From assembly GCF_006476045.1 (NCBI RefSeq), contig NZ_SRZY01000023.1, forward strand, positions 124,001 through 188,000: a stretch of DNA of 64,000 bases, given 5' to 3'. How positions within the stretch are numbered: position 1 is the first letter of the stretch; the number at the start of each line of letters is the position of its first letter. A program made the position numbers and the translations under genes. This DNA is from Sphingobacterium lumbrici. GTDB lineage: Bacteria; Bacteroidota; Bacteroidia; Sphingobacteriales; Sphingobacteriaceae. This document shows positions 34,901 through 44,332 of the stretch, in pieces. Below the pieces are notes generated by a model, which was not told the origin of the DNA, did not search any database, and saw only the letters and a program-made list of their open reading frames with translations.

Positions 34901-37900
34901 TGGTGACATCTATATCAATCTTGGCAACATCTCTGAGGACATCTTAAAAGATGGACGCAAATCATTGGAAAATGGTCTTTCTCCGACTGGTGATAAAAGT
35001 CAGATCGAACAGACGGTTTGGGGTAATGTGATAAAAAACCAACCTGTTATTCAGGCATTTGAAAACAGCAATGAGAGTAGATTACTACAGGATATAGGAT
35101 TAGACGGGCTAACCAATGACGAAGAACGATCGTTTCACAGCAACTTCCTAAATCAATTGCAAGGTATATTAAATCCAACAGCTTTTACTTCATTACGAGA
35201 CGACCCTTCTACCGATGATTATACTTATTTCCGGGGAAATCATTTTGACCAGAGTGTCGGAATATTAGAACGCTACAAGCGGTACAACGGCACGCAGGGA
35301 AACACGCGTACAAACAACCAATCCCTGGCAGATTTTGGTGTGGAAACCTCAGCGAATACGTTGTTACCCGATGGCGAAGATGTCAATCGGGATAACACCA
35401 TGAACGAGGTAGATGAGTATTACCAATATAAATTATCCATTCGCCCGCAGGATATGGTTGTTGGTCAGAACTTTATCGTTGACGAGCAAACTACACAGGT
35501 AACCTTGGCCAATTCACAAAAGTCTGATGTGAAATGGTATAAAATACGCATACCACTTAATGAATTTGAAAGCAGACACGGTGATATCCAAGATTTTAAA
35601 TCCGTTCGCTTCGTACGGATGTTCATGACCAACTTTGCTGATACTTCTGTTGTTCGATTTGGCAGGTTGCAATTTGTACGCGGAGATTGGCGAAAATATA
35701 ACAGTGAAAATGTCGCCGACAAAGTAATCAGTGATTACGCAATGGGTGTGGTGGCATCGGATAACTCTACCTTCAATGTAGCGAATATAAGTATAGAAGA
35801 AAACGGCAAGAGAGAACCCATTCCATATAAAGTACCTCCCGGTATTAACCGACAAATAGACTGGTCTAATAATAATCTTGATGTAGAACTGAATGAACAA
35901 GCGTTGAGTTTAGATGTTAAAAACCTGAGAGATGGTTATGCCCGGGCAACCTATAAAACAGCATCTCACGATTTCAGACCTTATGGCCGTTTAGAAATGT
36001 TTATCCATGCCGAAGGTGAAAATCTAAATAACGGCGATTTCAGGGCATTCGTGCGCCTCGGAACGGACGATAAGTACAATTACTATGAGTACGACATGCC
36101 GCTTGTTATCACGCCATACGGTACGACTTCTGCCGATTTGATCTGGCCGATGGAGAACCGGATGAATATCAAAATTAACTTACTGAAAGATGCGAAGTTA
36201 GCGCGTGAAAAAGCGACGCTTAATGGTCAACCCTGGCCATTGGATGTCCCTTTTGAATATGCTGACGGTGAAAATAGAATTACTGTTATCGGAACCCCGG
36301 ATCTCTCCAAAGTACGATTCTATATGATGGGGGTTCGTAATCCGCTGCGCGGATCATCTACCAGCAATAACATGGACGATGGACGAGATCTGCATGGCGA
36401 ATTTTGGTTTAACGAGCTACGTCTTACCGACTTTGACGATAAGGGCGGATGGGCAGCTACGGCTCGTCTTAACTTGAAATTGGCGGATTTCGCAAATGTA
36501 TCGATTTCCGGAACGAGATCAACGGTAGGCTTCGGTTCGATCTATCAACGGGTAGGAGAAAGAAACCGGGCTGAGGACACCTATTTTGATATTACGACCA
36601 ACGCGGAATTGGGAAAATTCTTCCACCCTAGACATGGTATTGTTATTCCTTTCTATTTTAATTATTCAAATCAAAAATCCACTCCCGAATACAATCCATT
36701 AAATCCGGATATCGAATTAAACAGTGCTTTAGCTACGATGTCAAACAACAGCAGAGATTCGTTGCTACGCTTAGTACAGGACTATACCATGCGCAAAAGT
36801 TTTAGTTTTACAAATATTCGTAAGATCAAAACAAACAATGAGTCGCCGATTAAGCCCTGGAGCATCGAAAATTTCGGCCTGTCCTATGCTTACGCTGAAT
36901 ACAATCACCGCGATTACAATACGGCAACTTCTCTCCAAAAGAACTATAGAGGCGCATTAGATTATAACTACAGCAATCCAACGATAAATTTCTACGAGCC
37001 TTTCAAAGGGATCAAGAATAAAAACCTATCGCTCATTAAGGATTTGAACTTCAACTTAGTGCCTTCTTTATTAAACTTTAGGCTGGAAGTCAACAGAATT
37101 TACAATGAAAATACATTAAGAGACAATTCTTCTAATAATTTACTACCGACGTACTACAACAAGAACTTCAATATGAACCGTATATACGGTATCAGTTGGG
37201 ATTTGACTAAATCATTACGTCTGGATTTCAATTCAACAAATTACTCGATCATTGATGAGCCGGCAGGTCGTATCGACGGGATTAAGCAAGATACCATGTG
37301 GTCTAATTTCTGGAAAATGGGCCGAACAACAGATTATAATCACATGATGAACTTGACATATACCTTACCAATTAATAAAATCCCATATTTGGAATGGATC
37401 AGTGTCATCACAAGATACGGTACGCAGTTTAATTGGCAAAGTGAACCGCTTATTGCATTTCAGAGCGACCAGATCAGTTTAGGAAATAGCATTCAAAATA
37501 ATAGAACGATTCAGATTAATCCGACATTAAGCTTTTCAACATTATATAATAAGTTCGGCTTCATCCGACAAAATTCGGGAAGAAATGCAAAAGGAAGCAA
37601 AGCATTTTTTGTTCAGCTATTGACATCTGTACGAAATGTGGGCGGTGCTTATACCCGAATAGAGGGAACCTATCTACCGGGTTATACGCCGAACACCAAT
37701 TTATTAGGTTATAATTTCGATGCAAATGCACCGGGTTGGGGATTTTTATTCGGTAGTCAGCGTGATATCTTATCGAGAGCTTCTACGAACGGATGGATCT
37801 CTTCGGATACATTACAAACCAATTTATATACGAAGACCTTTGCCGAAAATATTTCTGTTATTGCTAATTTAGAACCTCTTAAAGGACTGCGGATAGATCT

Positions 37901-38945
37901 TACCGCAACACGGGTAGATAATTATAATTTCTCGTCTACTACAGAATTGGAGTACAATCCACAAAGCGGGATGCTAGAACCAATCACGCCATACCGGACT
38001 GGTAATTACAGTATTTCTCAGATTGCCATACATACGTCATTTACAAGCCATAATGAATTATTTAAAAAATTCGAAGAACAACGTCTGATCATTTCAAATA
38101 GATTATCCGAACAAAATATAAATTCCGTAAAAGGAGATCCGGAAGTTTTTGCCGATGGGTATGGTAAAGCCCAGCAGGATGTTGTCGTGAACTCATTCCT
38201 ATCTACTTACCTAGGAAAGGATCCTGACCAGAGCAGCATAGACCGCAAACCGCGGTTCCCGCTTCCAAACTGGCGCATATCCTATAATGGATTGTCAAAT
38301 ATCGTAGCACTTCAAGATCTATTTACGTCGATAAACCTGTCGCATGCGTACCAATCGCAATATGTCATTGCGGGATATAACTCTGTAATACGCTATACCG
38401 AAAACGACGGGGCTCCTTCCGAAAGAGATATTAATGATAACTTCCTTCCAAAAAATCTATATGGACAGGTATCTATCATCGACCGGTTCGTTCCGTTGAT
38501 AGGCGTGGATGTCCGTTTCAAAAACAACATGTCTGCAAATACGGAATACAGAAAATCCAGAGACATGAACTTTAGCTTGCAGAATAGTCAAATGGCAATG
38601 ATGAGTGAAGAATCGCTTGTATTGGGAATGGGCTACCGAAAGAATAATGTACAGCTTCCATTTGGCTTATTCGCCGATCGGAAATGGAAAAATGATTTCA
38701 ACTTCAAGCTGGATTTTGCATTGAATGACCGGAAAACAGTGGTTTATCGATCAGACATCAACGAAGCGGAGGTATCAGGCGGAAATAAAAGTATCAGTAT
38801 AAACCCTACGCTTGAATATACGGTCAATCAGTTTTACAACATTCGGCTATTCTATAACTCAAATTCTGTGAAACCTTACACATCACAGAACTACGCTACC
38901 TCTTATACGTACTTCGGGATCAACCTCCGTGTACTCTTTCAATAA
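31911..38945 (+). CDS. sprA: SprA/Sov, outer-membrane translocon of the type IX secretion system
   Basis: The huge beta-barrel (about 36 strands in the known structure) through which T9SS cargo crosses the outer membrane. Length 2344 residues is typical. Signal peptide 1-23 ends Phe-Ala-Gln. Family features seen include Phe-Glu-Arg-Leu-Phe-Gly-Gly-Asn-Thr-Ile-Asp-Ile early on, then Gly-Arg-Ile-Gly-Glu-Arg-Val, the repeated SprA N-terminal domain pattern and many aromatic-rich barrel strands to the C-terminal Phe-Gln. The start is TTG: the signal peptide begins right there, and the ATG slightly downstream is out of frame. Presence of SprA implies PorV, SprT-type and GldKLMN partners elsewhere. 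None of the window's proteins shows an obvious T9SS C-terminal domain. Confidence 0.96.
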   Translation: MKKYSFIAQCLVFVCTFLYIGFAQTIASVGAVGNNVSDSTKLKYQFKDNPFLKLTKSYRPISLGLPSNIEREIIFDPETRQYIIREKIGSKLYRPPLYLSIDEFSKYEFNRLQKNYWEELADKELAEERRRRLFPVIEINSPTFERLFGGNTIDISPRGSADVTLMGQYNTNQNPMFNERQRKQWGFDFDQNINLNLTGRIGERVQVNANFNSRAQFGFENQVRFDYVAKDDDILRRLEIGNVSMPLNSTLIQGSESLFGIKAQLQFGKLTFTGLLSQQRSHQKEFTITNGRRDSEFTLEMSNYEANQHFFLGQYFRETYNRSLALAPILNTPVNITQIEVWTSNRSNSFEEARDIMALMDVGEYTPYSSLISRGSQPLPSTGIPGEPAPSISNNLLTLLGESGRASNSNFTQSFFASSGANDNYVKLTYARKLVEGRDFTVNRRLGYISLIYPLHQDQVLAVAYKYLANGKEYQVGEFSTDIPVTPSDPKMLYTKLLKNETIKTNLPTWDLMMKNVYSLGANNISSTNFHVQIYRTEDETGAQRPALYEGINTIDKTWLQLTGLDRLNQQQAAGADGLMDFLENITIEPVRGKLIFPIVEPFGRDLANQFASGETQLVEKYTFPELYTMTQMDAQQKYPNKNRYLLKGRYSSTGGSAEYQLGAMNLRPNSVRVMSGGAVLEEGIDYNIDYQIGNLRILNQALLLSGQPISISMEDETLYGLQQKTLMGGRFDYALNPNIHIGATVMNLTEKPLTEKVSIGQEPISNTMLGADFTYNAPSRWLTRLVDKLPFLSTKEESHISFYGEFAQLIPGHPRGLNTADNNTGTTYIDNFENSVSYIDIKGYLGWQISGTPRMFPESNLNNDLSYGYNRSHLTFYNIDPIFYQSSDLNPSLTPNMLSDHRVRKVTEQEVFPFRNSRTGSDVYLSTLDMTYYPMLRGQYNYTTAGVNSDGTLSNPQNRWGGMFRKIDQTDFEAQNIEFLEMWMMDPTLTNPNKAGGDIYINLGNISEDILKDGRKSLENGLSPTGDKSQIEQTVWGNVIKNQPVIQAFENSNESRLLQDIGLDGLTNDEERSFHSNFLNQLQGILNPTAFTSLRDDPSTDDYTYFRGNHFDQSVGILERYKRYNGTQGNTRTNNQSLADFGVETSANTLLPDGEDVNRDNTMNEVDEYYQYKLSIRPQDMVVGQNFIVDEQTTQVTLANSQKSDVKWYKIRIPLNEFESRHGDIQDFKSVRFVRMFMTNFADTSVVRFGRLQFVRGDWRKYNSENVADKVISDYAMGVVASDNSTFNVANISIEENGKREPIPYKVPPGINRQIDWSNNNLDVELNEQALSLDVKNLRDGYARATYKTASHDFRPYGRLEMFIHAEGENLNNGDFRAFVRLGTDDKYNYYEYDMPLVITPYGTTSADLIWPMENRMNIKINLLKDAKLAREKATLNGQPWPLDVPFEYADGENRITVIGTPDLSKVRFYMMGVRNPLRGSSTSNNMDDGRDLHGEFWFNELRLTDFDDKGGWAATARLNLKLADFANVSISGTRSTVGFGSIYQRVGERNRAEDTYFDITTNAELGKFFHPRHGIVIPFYFNYSNQKSTPEYNPLNPDIELNSALATMSNNSRDSLLRLVQDYTMRKSFSFTNIRKIKTNNESPIKPWSIENFGLSYAYAEYNHRDYNTATSLQKNYRGALDYNYSNPTINFYEPFKGIKNKNLSLIKDLNFNLVPSLLNFRLEVNRIYNENTLRDNSSNNLLPTYYNKNFNMNRIYGISWDLTKSLRLDFNSTNYSIIDEPAGRIDGIKQDTMWSNFWKMGRTTDYNHMMNLTYTLPINKIPYLEWISVITRYGTQFNWQSEPLIAFQSDQISLGNSIQNNRTIQINPTLSFSTLYNKFGFIRQNSGRNAKGSKAFFVQLLTSVRNVGGAYTRIEGTYLPGYTPNTNLLGYNFDANAPGWGFLFGSQRDILSRASTNGWISSDTLQTNLYTKTFAENISVIANLEPLKGLRIDLTATRVDNYNFSSTTELEYNPQSGMLEPITPYRTGNYSISQIAIHTSFTSHNELFKKFEEQRLIISNRLSEQNINSVKGDPEVFADGYGKAQQDVVVNSFLSTYLGKDPDQSSIDRKPRFPLPNWRISYNGLSNIVALQDLFTSINLSHAYQSQYVIAGYNSVIRYTENDGAPSERDINDNFLPKNLYGQVSIIDRFVPLIGVDVRFKNNMSANTEYRKSRDMNFSLQNSQMAMMSEESLVLGMGYRKNNVQLPFGLFADRKWKNDFNFKLDFALNDRKTVVYRSDINEAEVSGGNKSISINPTLEYTVNQFYNIRLFYNSNSVKPYTSQNYATSYTYFGINLRVLFQ

Positions 38946-38957
38946 TTTATATTTAAT

Positions 38958-39428
38958 ATGGCTGAAGATCTTAACATCATAACGGGAAGTAAAGTAGATC
39001 AATATGATACGTTATTTCCTCAAATAAAAGCGCTTTTGGAAGAAGAGGAAGATCTCATTGCAAATCTGGCAAACATCGCTGCGGCGCTGAAAGAACAATT
39101 TGATTTTTTTTGGGTAGGATTCTATCTGGTTAAAAATGACCAATTGGTTCTAGGTCCTTTTCAAGGTCCTGTAGCCTGTACACGGATTCGTTACAATAAA
39201 GGTGTGTGCGGAACTGCTTGGGCACAAGAGAAAAGTTTAATCGTACCCAACGTAGAAGAATTTCCGGGACATATCTCCTGCAATTCCCTTTCCAAATCTG
39301 AAATAGTAATTCCCCTTTACAAAAACAAGCAGATAATAGGGGTTTTAGATGTGGACAGCAATAAATTGGATGATTTTGATCACATTGATGAAGTGAAATT
39401 AACCAAAATACTGTCGCTGATAGACTAG
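38958..39428 (+). CDS. msrC: Free methionine-(R)-sulfoxide reductase (GAF-domain fRMsr)
   Basis: Reduces free methionine-R-sulfoxide in the cytosol. Of 156 residues nearly all form one GAF domain with Phe-Trp-Val-Gly-Phe-Tyr and Ile-Gly-Val-Leu-Asp-Val-Asp. Three cysteines at 74 (Ala-Cys-Thr-Arg-Ile), 84 (Gly-Val-Cys-Gly-Thr) and 108 (Ile-Ser-Cys-Asn) have the same spacing (10 and 24) as Cys84, Cys94 and Cys118 of E. coli MsrC, so the catalytic set is complete. 12 bases after sprA. Its stop shares the CTAG tetramer with the convergent WD40 gene. Confidence 0.93.
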   Translation: MAEDLNIITGSKVDQYDTLFPQIKALLEEEEDLIANLANIAAALKEQFDFFWVGFYLVKNDQLVLGPFQGPVACTRIRYNKGVCGTAWAQEKSLIVPNVEEFPGHISCNSLSKSEIVIPLYKNKQIIGVLDVDSNKLDDFDHIDEVKLTKILSLID

Positions 39429-40321
39429 CTGACAGCCCAGATTTTAATCAGCTTATCGTCCCCGGCGGTCGCCAACGCCTGCGTAAGATTATCGAAATAG
39501 ACTGCATTAATCGATAGCGTATGGGAATTATCTCCCCTATCCTTAGACACATTTTTAAGTAAATTTAATGCTGTATTCCAAACTTTAATAGTCTTATCCC
39601 GGCTTACAGTGACTAGCTTGGAGAATGGAGCTAAAGTTGCAATCCCATACACGGTAAACATGTGCGGTATGATTTGATGTATGGTCTCCAAATGGGCGTT
39701 CAATTGAAAGAGTTTAGCATCCCTGCCTCCGGAATAGAGATCTTGCTTGAAGTAAGCAAGGCTTGTAACGCCTCCGGCGTGCACCTGCCTTTTTTCAATG
39801 CAATGGTAATCCAAGGAATCCACGATATAAATAACGCCATCTTTATCCCCAAATGCGATCCTGCTTTCATCTTCCAAAATAGAGAATGTCCGAACGGTAG
39901 TCTTTGAAACCGAAAAACAATAAAGCAGTTCGAAATTTCTTAAATCCCAGACATAGGCTTTCCCCTCTTCACCTGTTGCAATAAGTTCCTGCTTACCGCG
40001 CAAGGATTTAATACAAAATACCGCTCCGGCCTCGACTTTCAACTTTGCTATCAATTCCTGCCTGGTAAAATCTACAATATAGATCTCTCCATTACGCATG
40101 CCGATTGCAAGATAATTTGTGTCGGGAATATGATATAACGTATAAACGGAAGCTGGCACAGCACACAGAATTCGCTTGAATTTCATCTCCTCCAAGTCCC
40201 ATTCCACAACTCCTTTATCATTTCCTCCGGAAAAAAAAAGAGATTTTCCCGGAATACCCTCCAATGCAAAAATAGGGTTCTGATGTCCTGCTAACGTTCC
40301 TTTTAAAAGTAATTCACTCAT
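39425..40321 (-). CDS. Cytoplasmic WD40-repeat protein
   Basis: 298 residues from ATG 40321, preferred over an in-frame start at 40348 because the shorter form lacks a charged, unstructured extension. The sequence is made of about seven WD40 units, for example Ala-Gly-His-Gln-Asn-Pro then Gly-Gly-Asn-Asp-Lys-Gly-Val-Val-Glu-Trp-Asp, later Val-Ser-Arg-Asp-Lys-Thr-Ile-Lys-Val-Trp, and the last Ala-Gly-Asp-Asp-Lys-Leu-Ile-Lys-Ile-Trp: a seven-blade propeller. No enzymatic domain or signal peptide, so a scaffold role is likely; partners unknown. It follows hisIE by about 70 bases on the same strand and may be transcribed with the his genes. Confidence 0.85.
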   Translation of the reverse strand: MSELLLKGTLAGHQNPIFALEGIPGKSLFFSGGNDKGVVEWDLEEMKFKRILCAVPASVYTLYHIPDTNYLAIGMRNGEIYIVDFTRQELIAKLKVEAGAVFCIKSLRGKQELIATGEEGKAYVWDLRNFELLYCFSVSKTTVRTFSILEDESRIAFGDKDGVIYIVDSLDYHCIEKRQVHAGGVTSLAYFKQDLYSGGRDAKLFQLNAHLETIHQIIPHMFTVYGIATLAPFSKLVTVSRDKTIKVWNTALNLLKNVSKDRGDNSHTLSINAVYFDNLTQALATAGDDKLIKIWAVS

Positions 40322-40392
40322 AATAAAACTTCTTGAGGAAATAGGCAAATAGCGAATGCGCGATTAGGCAAATTTGCAAATACACGAATAAG

Positions 40393-40977
40393 TTACTGAT
40401 GTCTATTTTCTAAATTTTTCGCTATAGTTTCTAGACTTATACCTTTTTCCCGTAATAATACTAAAAGGTGAAAAATTAAATCTGAAGTTTCATTGATAAA
40501 ATCGTGTTCGGATTCAGTCAAAGCTGCTATCACGGTTTCTACGGCTTCCTCTCCCACTTTTTGAGCAATCTTATTAATTCCCCGTACGCGCAATCTGTTT
40601 ACGTATGATTCATCGGAAGGAAATGCATAACGCTGCTGCACGATCCGTTCTAATTCGGCTATAAAATTTTGGTTATAATCCGTGTTAAAGCAACTTCGAG
40701 TCCCCGTATGACAAGTGGGGCCCTCTGGCTGTGCCTTAATAAGTATAGTATCCTTGTCGCAATCGATGTGATAGCTTTTTACGTGTAAAAAATTACCACT
40801 TTCCTCACCCTTCGTCCACAGCCTGTCCTTGCTTCTTGAGAAGAAAGTTACTTTCTTCTCCTCTTGCGTTTTCTGCCAGGCTTCTTCATTCATATAACCC
40901 AACATCAACACCTCCAATGTTTGAAAGTCCTGAACGATTACCGGAATTAATCCATTTCCTTTTTCAAAATCTACCAT
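40393..40977 (-). CDS. hisI: Bifunctional phosphoribosyl-AMP cyclohydrolase / phosphoribosyl-ATP pyrophosphatase
   Basis: HisIE fusion performing steps 2 and 3 of histidine synthesis. The N-terminal half (1 to about 105) is the cyclohydrolase with metal-site residues in His-Ile-Asp-Cys-Asp-Lys-Asp and Gly-Pro-Thr-Cys-His-Thr-Gly. The C-terminal half is the all-alpha pyrophosphatase with Lys-Val-Gly-Glu-Glu-Ala-Val-Glu-Thr and Glu-Thr-Ser-Asp-Leu-Ile-Phe-His. 194 residues, usual for the fusion. Last his gene of the cluster, 30 bases after hisF. Confidence 0.97.
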   Translation of the reverse strand: MVDFEKGNGLIPVIVQDFQTLEVLMLGYMNEEAWQKTQEEKKVTFFSRSKDRLWTKGEESGNFLHVKSYHIDCDKDTILIKAQPEGPTCHTGTRSCFNTDYNQNFIAELERIVQQRYAFPSDESYVNRLRVRGINKIAQKVGEEAVETVIAALTESEHDFINETSDLIFHLLVLLREKGISLETIAKNLENRHQ

Positions 40978-41007
40978 TACTCTTTTTATCTTTGTTCTAA
41001 TCCTATA

Positions 41008-41760
41008 TCATCGAACAGCAATCCCCTGCTTTCTTAGTGTATCTTTCAATTCCGGAATCCGTATCTCGCCATAGTGAAATACGGATGCTGCCAATGCCGC
41101 ATCTACATTTGAATATTGAAACACATCCACAAAATCTTGCTGATTGCCGGCACCGCCTGATGCAATTAATGGGATCCGAATCTGATCATTTATTTTCTTT
41201 AACAGTGAATTATCAAATCCATTCTTCGTTCCATCGTGATCCATAGAGGTTAATAGGATTTCGCCTGCTCCTCTATTTTCTGCCTCTTTTATCCAGTGCT
41301 CGGTTTCTATTTCCGTTTTGTCACGCCCTCCACGCAAATGCACATAATTCTTTCCGTCAATTAATCTGGTATCTACCGCGACAACGACAAACTGTGTCCC
41401 GAATGCGTTGGCCAATTGGTTAATCAGATCTGGATTACGGACGGCCGCAGAGTTGATTGATATTTTATCGGCACCAGCATTTAACAGTACTTCGGCGTCG
41501 GCTATTTCATTTATTCCACCTCCAATTGTAAATGGAATATTTACCTGACGAGCCACAGCTTTCACAAGATCAATCGTTGTTTTACGCTTTTCGTGCGTAG
41601 CTGTAATATCTAAAAAAACGAGCTCATCCGCACCCTGTTCTGAATATTGCCAAGCGAGCTCTACAGGGTCGCCCGCATCACGCAAATCAACAAAATTAAC
41701 CCCTTTTACAGTACGTCCATCCTTAACATCTAAACACGGTATGATGCGTTTTGCTAACAT
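41008..41760 (-). CDS. hisF: Imidazole glycerol phosphate synthase, cyclase subunit HisF
   Basis: TIM-barrel subunit that uses ammonia delivered from HisH to form imidazole glycerol phosphate and AICAR. The catalytic pair is present: Asp11 in Pro-Cys-Leu-Asp-Val and Asp130 in Val-Val-Ala-Val-Asp. Both phosphate-binding loops are seen (Ile-Gly-Gly-Gly-Ile and Ala-Ser-Gly-Gly-Ala-Gly). 250 residues, standard length. Starts one base after hisA. Confidence 0.98.
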   Translation of the reverse strand: MLAKRIIPCLDVKDGRTVKGVNFVDLRDAGDPVELAWQYSEQGADELVFLDITATHEKRKTTIDLVKAVARQVNIPFTIGGGINEIADAEVLLNAGADKISINSAAVRNPDLINQLANAFGTQFVVVAVDTRLIDGKNYVHLRGGRDKTEIETEHWIKEAENRGAGEILLTSMDHDGTKNGFDNSLLKKINDQIRIPLIASGGAGNQQDFVDVFQYSNVDAALAASVFHYGEIRIPELKDTLRKQGIAVR

Positions 41761-41761
41761 C

Positions 41762-42514
41762 TTAGAAATTAATTAGTGATTTCAGATTCCAATCTTTAAT
41801 TTCTTCGATACTAATCTTATTCTCATATATTGCCTTCCCAACAACACAAGATTCCATTCGTCCCAACGCTTTCAATGCTTCAATGTCCTGCATGGAGCTG
41901 ATACCACCTGAGCCAATCAATTTGATAATAGGAGAATGATCCAACAGTTTTTGATACAGTTCAACTCCGGCTCCACCTAATTTCCCGTCTTTGCTGATAT
42001 CAGTACATAGAAAACGGAAGAAACCTAAAGCCAAACATTTGTCAATATATTCAATCAACTTAATTGGTGAGCTCTCTAACCATCCCGAATATTTAATAAC
42101 TTCATCCAGCACATCGATCGCTATTATGATATGATCTGCATATTTTGTCCGTCCTTCGTTTAACGTACTTAACTCTTCCAAAAAAGATGGATTTGTAATC
42201 GCTTGCGTACCTACGATAACACGAAATACTCCTGCATCAACAAGTTCCTTCACTTTATCGATACTACGAACGCCGCCTCCGTACTGTACTTTCATATCGG
42301 TGCGTTGTACGATATCAAATAAATATTCTTGATTTGAAAAATCACCTTTCGCTCCGTTGAGATCGATGATATGAACAAGTTCAGTACCATTTGCATGGTA
42401 CTTTCTGATTTGCTCTTCTAATGAAATTTCGTAAGTAGTGACATCTTCATAAGATCCTTCTCTTAATCGAACTACTTTTTTGTCTAAAACATCAATCGCA
42501 GGAATGATATACAT
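41762..42514 (-). CDS. hisA: ProFAR isomerase HisA
   Basis: Amadori isomerase for ProFAR to PRFAR (step 4). The 250-residue TIM barrel has Asp8 in Ile-Pro-Ala-Ile-Asp-Val, Tyr-Gly-Gly-Gly-Val-Arg, Ala-Ile-Asp-Val and Cys-Thr-Asp-Ile-Ser-Lys-Asp-Gly, then Gly-Ser-Gly-Gly-Ile as second phosphate loop. It lies between hisH and hisF, the universal order. Confidence 0.97.
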   Translation of the reverse strand: MYIIPAIDVLDKKVVRLREGSYEDVTTYEISLEEQIRKYHANGTELVHIIDLNGAKGDFSNQEYLFDIVQRTDMKVQYGGGVRSIDKVKELVDAGVFRVIVGTQAITNPSFLEELSTLNEGRTKYADHIIIAIDVLDEVIKYSGWLESSPIKLIEYIDKCLALGFFRFLCTDISKDGKLGGAGVELYQKLLDHSPIIKLIGSGGISSMQDIEALKALGRMESCVVGKAIYENKISIEEIKDWNLKSLINF

Positions 42515-42536
42515 AGTTGTTTATATTTTAATAAAA

Positions 42537-43127
42537 TTATATTATCGCAAAATTTAGCAAAAGCTGCTCCCCATATTTGCCGGATTTTTCCGGATGAAAC
42601 TGTACGCCATAAAAGTTACCTTTTTGAATTACAGCAGAAAAAGGCAAGCCGTATTCACAGACAGCTCCAGTATATTGCCCACTGTATTCAATAAAATAAG
42701 AGTGTACGAAGTAAAAGTACGTATTATCGGGAATATCTTGGAATAAAGGACATTCATTTTCAGCACACACCCTATTCCATCCTATATGAGGTACTTTTAG
42801 CTGGACTCGTTGGTCAAAATGTAACGTCTTCAACGGGAATATATTCAGTAAATCGGCATTTCCTTCTTCGGAATATGCCGTCAAAAGCTGCATGCCGACG
42901 CATATACCCAAAACAGGCTTCTCTAATTGCAAAACATCTTCCACTAGGCCTGTCTCCCGAAGTTTTTGCATCGCAGCACCAGCATGACCTACACCTGGAA
43001 TGATGATACGATCATATCGGTCAAAATCTGACACTTGATTAATCATACCATACTCCACTCCGATTCGCTGCAATGCTGCAGTAAGTGAAAATATATTACC
43101 CGCGCCGTAATTTACTATTCCTATCAT
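42537..43127 (-). CDS. hisH: Imidazole glycerol phosphate synthase, glutaminase subunit HisH
   Basis: Class I glutamine amidotransferase making ammonia for HisF. Triad: Cys76 in Gly-Ile-Cys-Val-Gly-Met, His178 and Glu180 in Val-Gln-Phe-His-Pro-Glu-Lys-Ser. 196 residues, normal. It follows hisB after a 63-base spacer, the widest gap inside this gene set. Confidence 0.97.
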   Translation of the reverse strand: MIGIVNYGAGNIFSLTAALQRIGVEYGMINQVSDFDRYDRIIIPGVGHAGAAMQKLRETGLVEDVLQLEKPVLGICVGMQLLTAYSEEGNADLLNIFPLKTLHFDQRVQLKVPHIGWNRVCAENECPLFQDIPDNTYFYFVHSYFIEYSGQYTGAVCEYGLPFSAVIQKGNFYGVQFHPEKSGKYGEQLLLNFAII

Positions 43128-43190
43128 TTTGTTAGTATTGAGTAGTGAGATCTGATTTTTCTCTTTTGTCCTTACTCTTTTATCCGTGTT

Positions 43191-44330
43191 CTACAACACT
43201 CCTTTAGTACTCGGCAATTGCATATTATCTGCATCGCGACGCACCGCTTTTTTTATCGATTTGGCAAAAGCTTTGAAAATCGCTTCAATTTTATGATGCT
43301 CATTATCTCCCTCAGCTTTGATATTTAAATTTGATTTAGATGCATCAGAAAACGACTTAAAGAAATGGAAGAACATCTCCGTTGGCATGTCTCCAATTTT
43401 TTCTCTCTTAAATTCTGCTTCCCACACAATCCAATTACGTCCTCCGAAGTCCAACGCAACTTGTGCCAGACAATCGTCCATAGGCAAGGTATAAGAATAT
43501 CGTTCAATACCACGCTTATCGCCTAAAACTTTCAAGAAAATCTCTCCAAGTGCAATACCCGTGTCCTCAATCGTGTGATGCTCGTCGATATGAAGATCTC
43601 CTTTGGCTTTGATAGTCAGATCTATAGCGCCGTGACGGGCGATTTGATCCAACATGTGATCGAAGAAAGGTAATCCTGTATCGATATCCGATTTTCCTGA
43701 ACCATCTAAATTTAACTTGATGTAGATATCGGTTTCGTTTGTTTTACGGTGATATTCTCCTGTACGTGTTCCCAACTTCAGGAATTCATATATAGATTTC
43801 CACTGTGCCGTTTCCAGTGCGATCACTTCATCCGAAATCTCAAGATTTTCTGCTTTTCCAAGCTCATCGTTGTTGCGCAGCCAAATCACCTTAGCGCCTA
43901 AATTTTGAGCTAATTTCACATCATTCACGCGGTCCCCAATCACAAACGATTCAGCCAAGTTGTATTTCGCTACATCGAAGTAGCTTTCTAACATACCTAT
44001 TCCGGGCTTACGGGTAGGTGCATTTTCATGTGGAAAAGTTCTATCGATATGCTCTTGGGCAAATTCTACTCCTTCTCCCTTAAACGTGTCAATGACAAAA
44101 TGATGTACAGGCCAAAAGTTAGCTTCCGGATGTGAATCTGTACCCAATCCGTCTTGATTCGACACCAAGATCAATTCAAAATCAAGTTCTTTCGCAATCC
44201 TAGGTAAATATTGCAGGGCACCGGGATAGAACTTAAGTTTGGCGAAGGAATCAATTTGTTCATCCTCCGGTTCTACGATTAATGTACCATCTCTATCTAT
44301 AAATAAGACTCTTTTCACTATTTCTGACAT
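43191..44330 (-). CDS. hisB: Bifunctional histidinol-phosphatase / imidazoleglycerol-phosphate dehydratase
   Basis: HisB fusion for steps 6 and 8. The N-terminal HAD phosphatase (about 1-165) has Asp-Arg-Asp-Gly-Thr (Asp12, Asp14) and Val-Ile-Gly-Asp-Arg-Val-Asn-Asp. The dehydratase (about 190-379) has [15 protein letters not shown], and Asp-Asn-Glu-His-His-Lys-Ile-Glu-Ala, the manganese-binding histidine motifs. Full length at 379 residues. Two bases after hisC. Confidence 0.97.
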   Translation of the reverse strand: MSEIVKRVLFIDRDGTLIVEPEDEQIDSFAKLKFYPGALQYLPRIAKELDFELILVSNQDGLGTDSHPEANFWPVHHFVIDTFKGEGVEFAQEHIDRTFPHENAPTRKPGIGMLESYFDVAKYNLAESFVIGDRVNDVKLAQNLGAKVIWLRNNDELGKAENLEISDEVIALETAQWKSIYEFLKLGTRTGEYHRKTNETDIYIKLNLDGSGKSDIDTGLPFFDHMLDQIARHGAIDLTIKAKGDLHIDEHHTIEDTGIALGEIFLKVLGDKRGIERYSYTLPMDDCLAQVALDFGGRNWIVWEAEFKREKIGDMPTEMFFHFFKSFSDASKSNLNIKAEGDNEHHKIEAIFKAFAKSIKKAVRRDADNMQLPSTKGVL

Positions 44331-44332
44331 GA

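Noticed and set aside
35514..35900. 128-residue minus-strand ORF inside sprA
   Set aside because: Antisense shadow of a gene with clear homology; no motif of its own.
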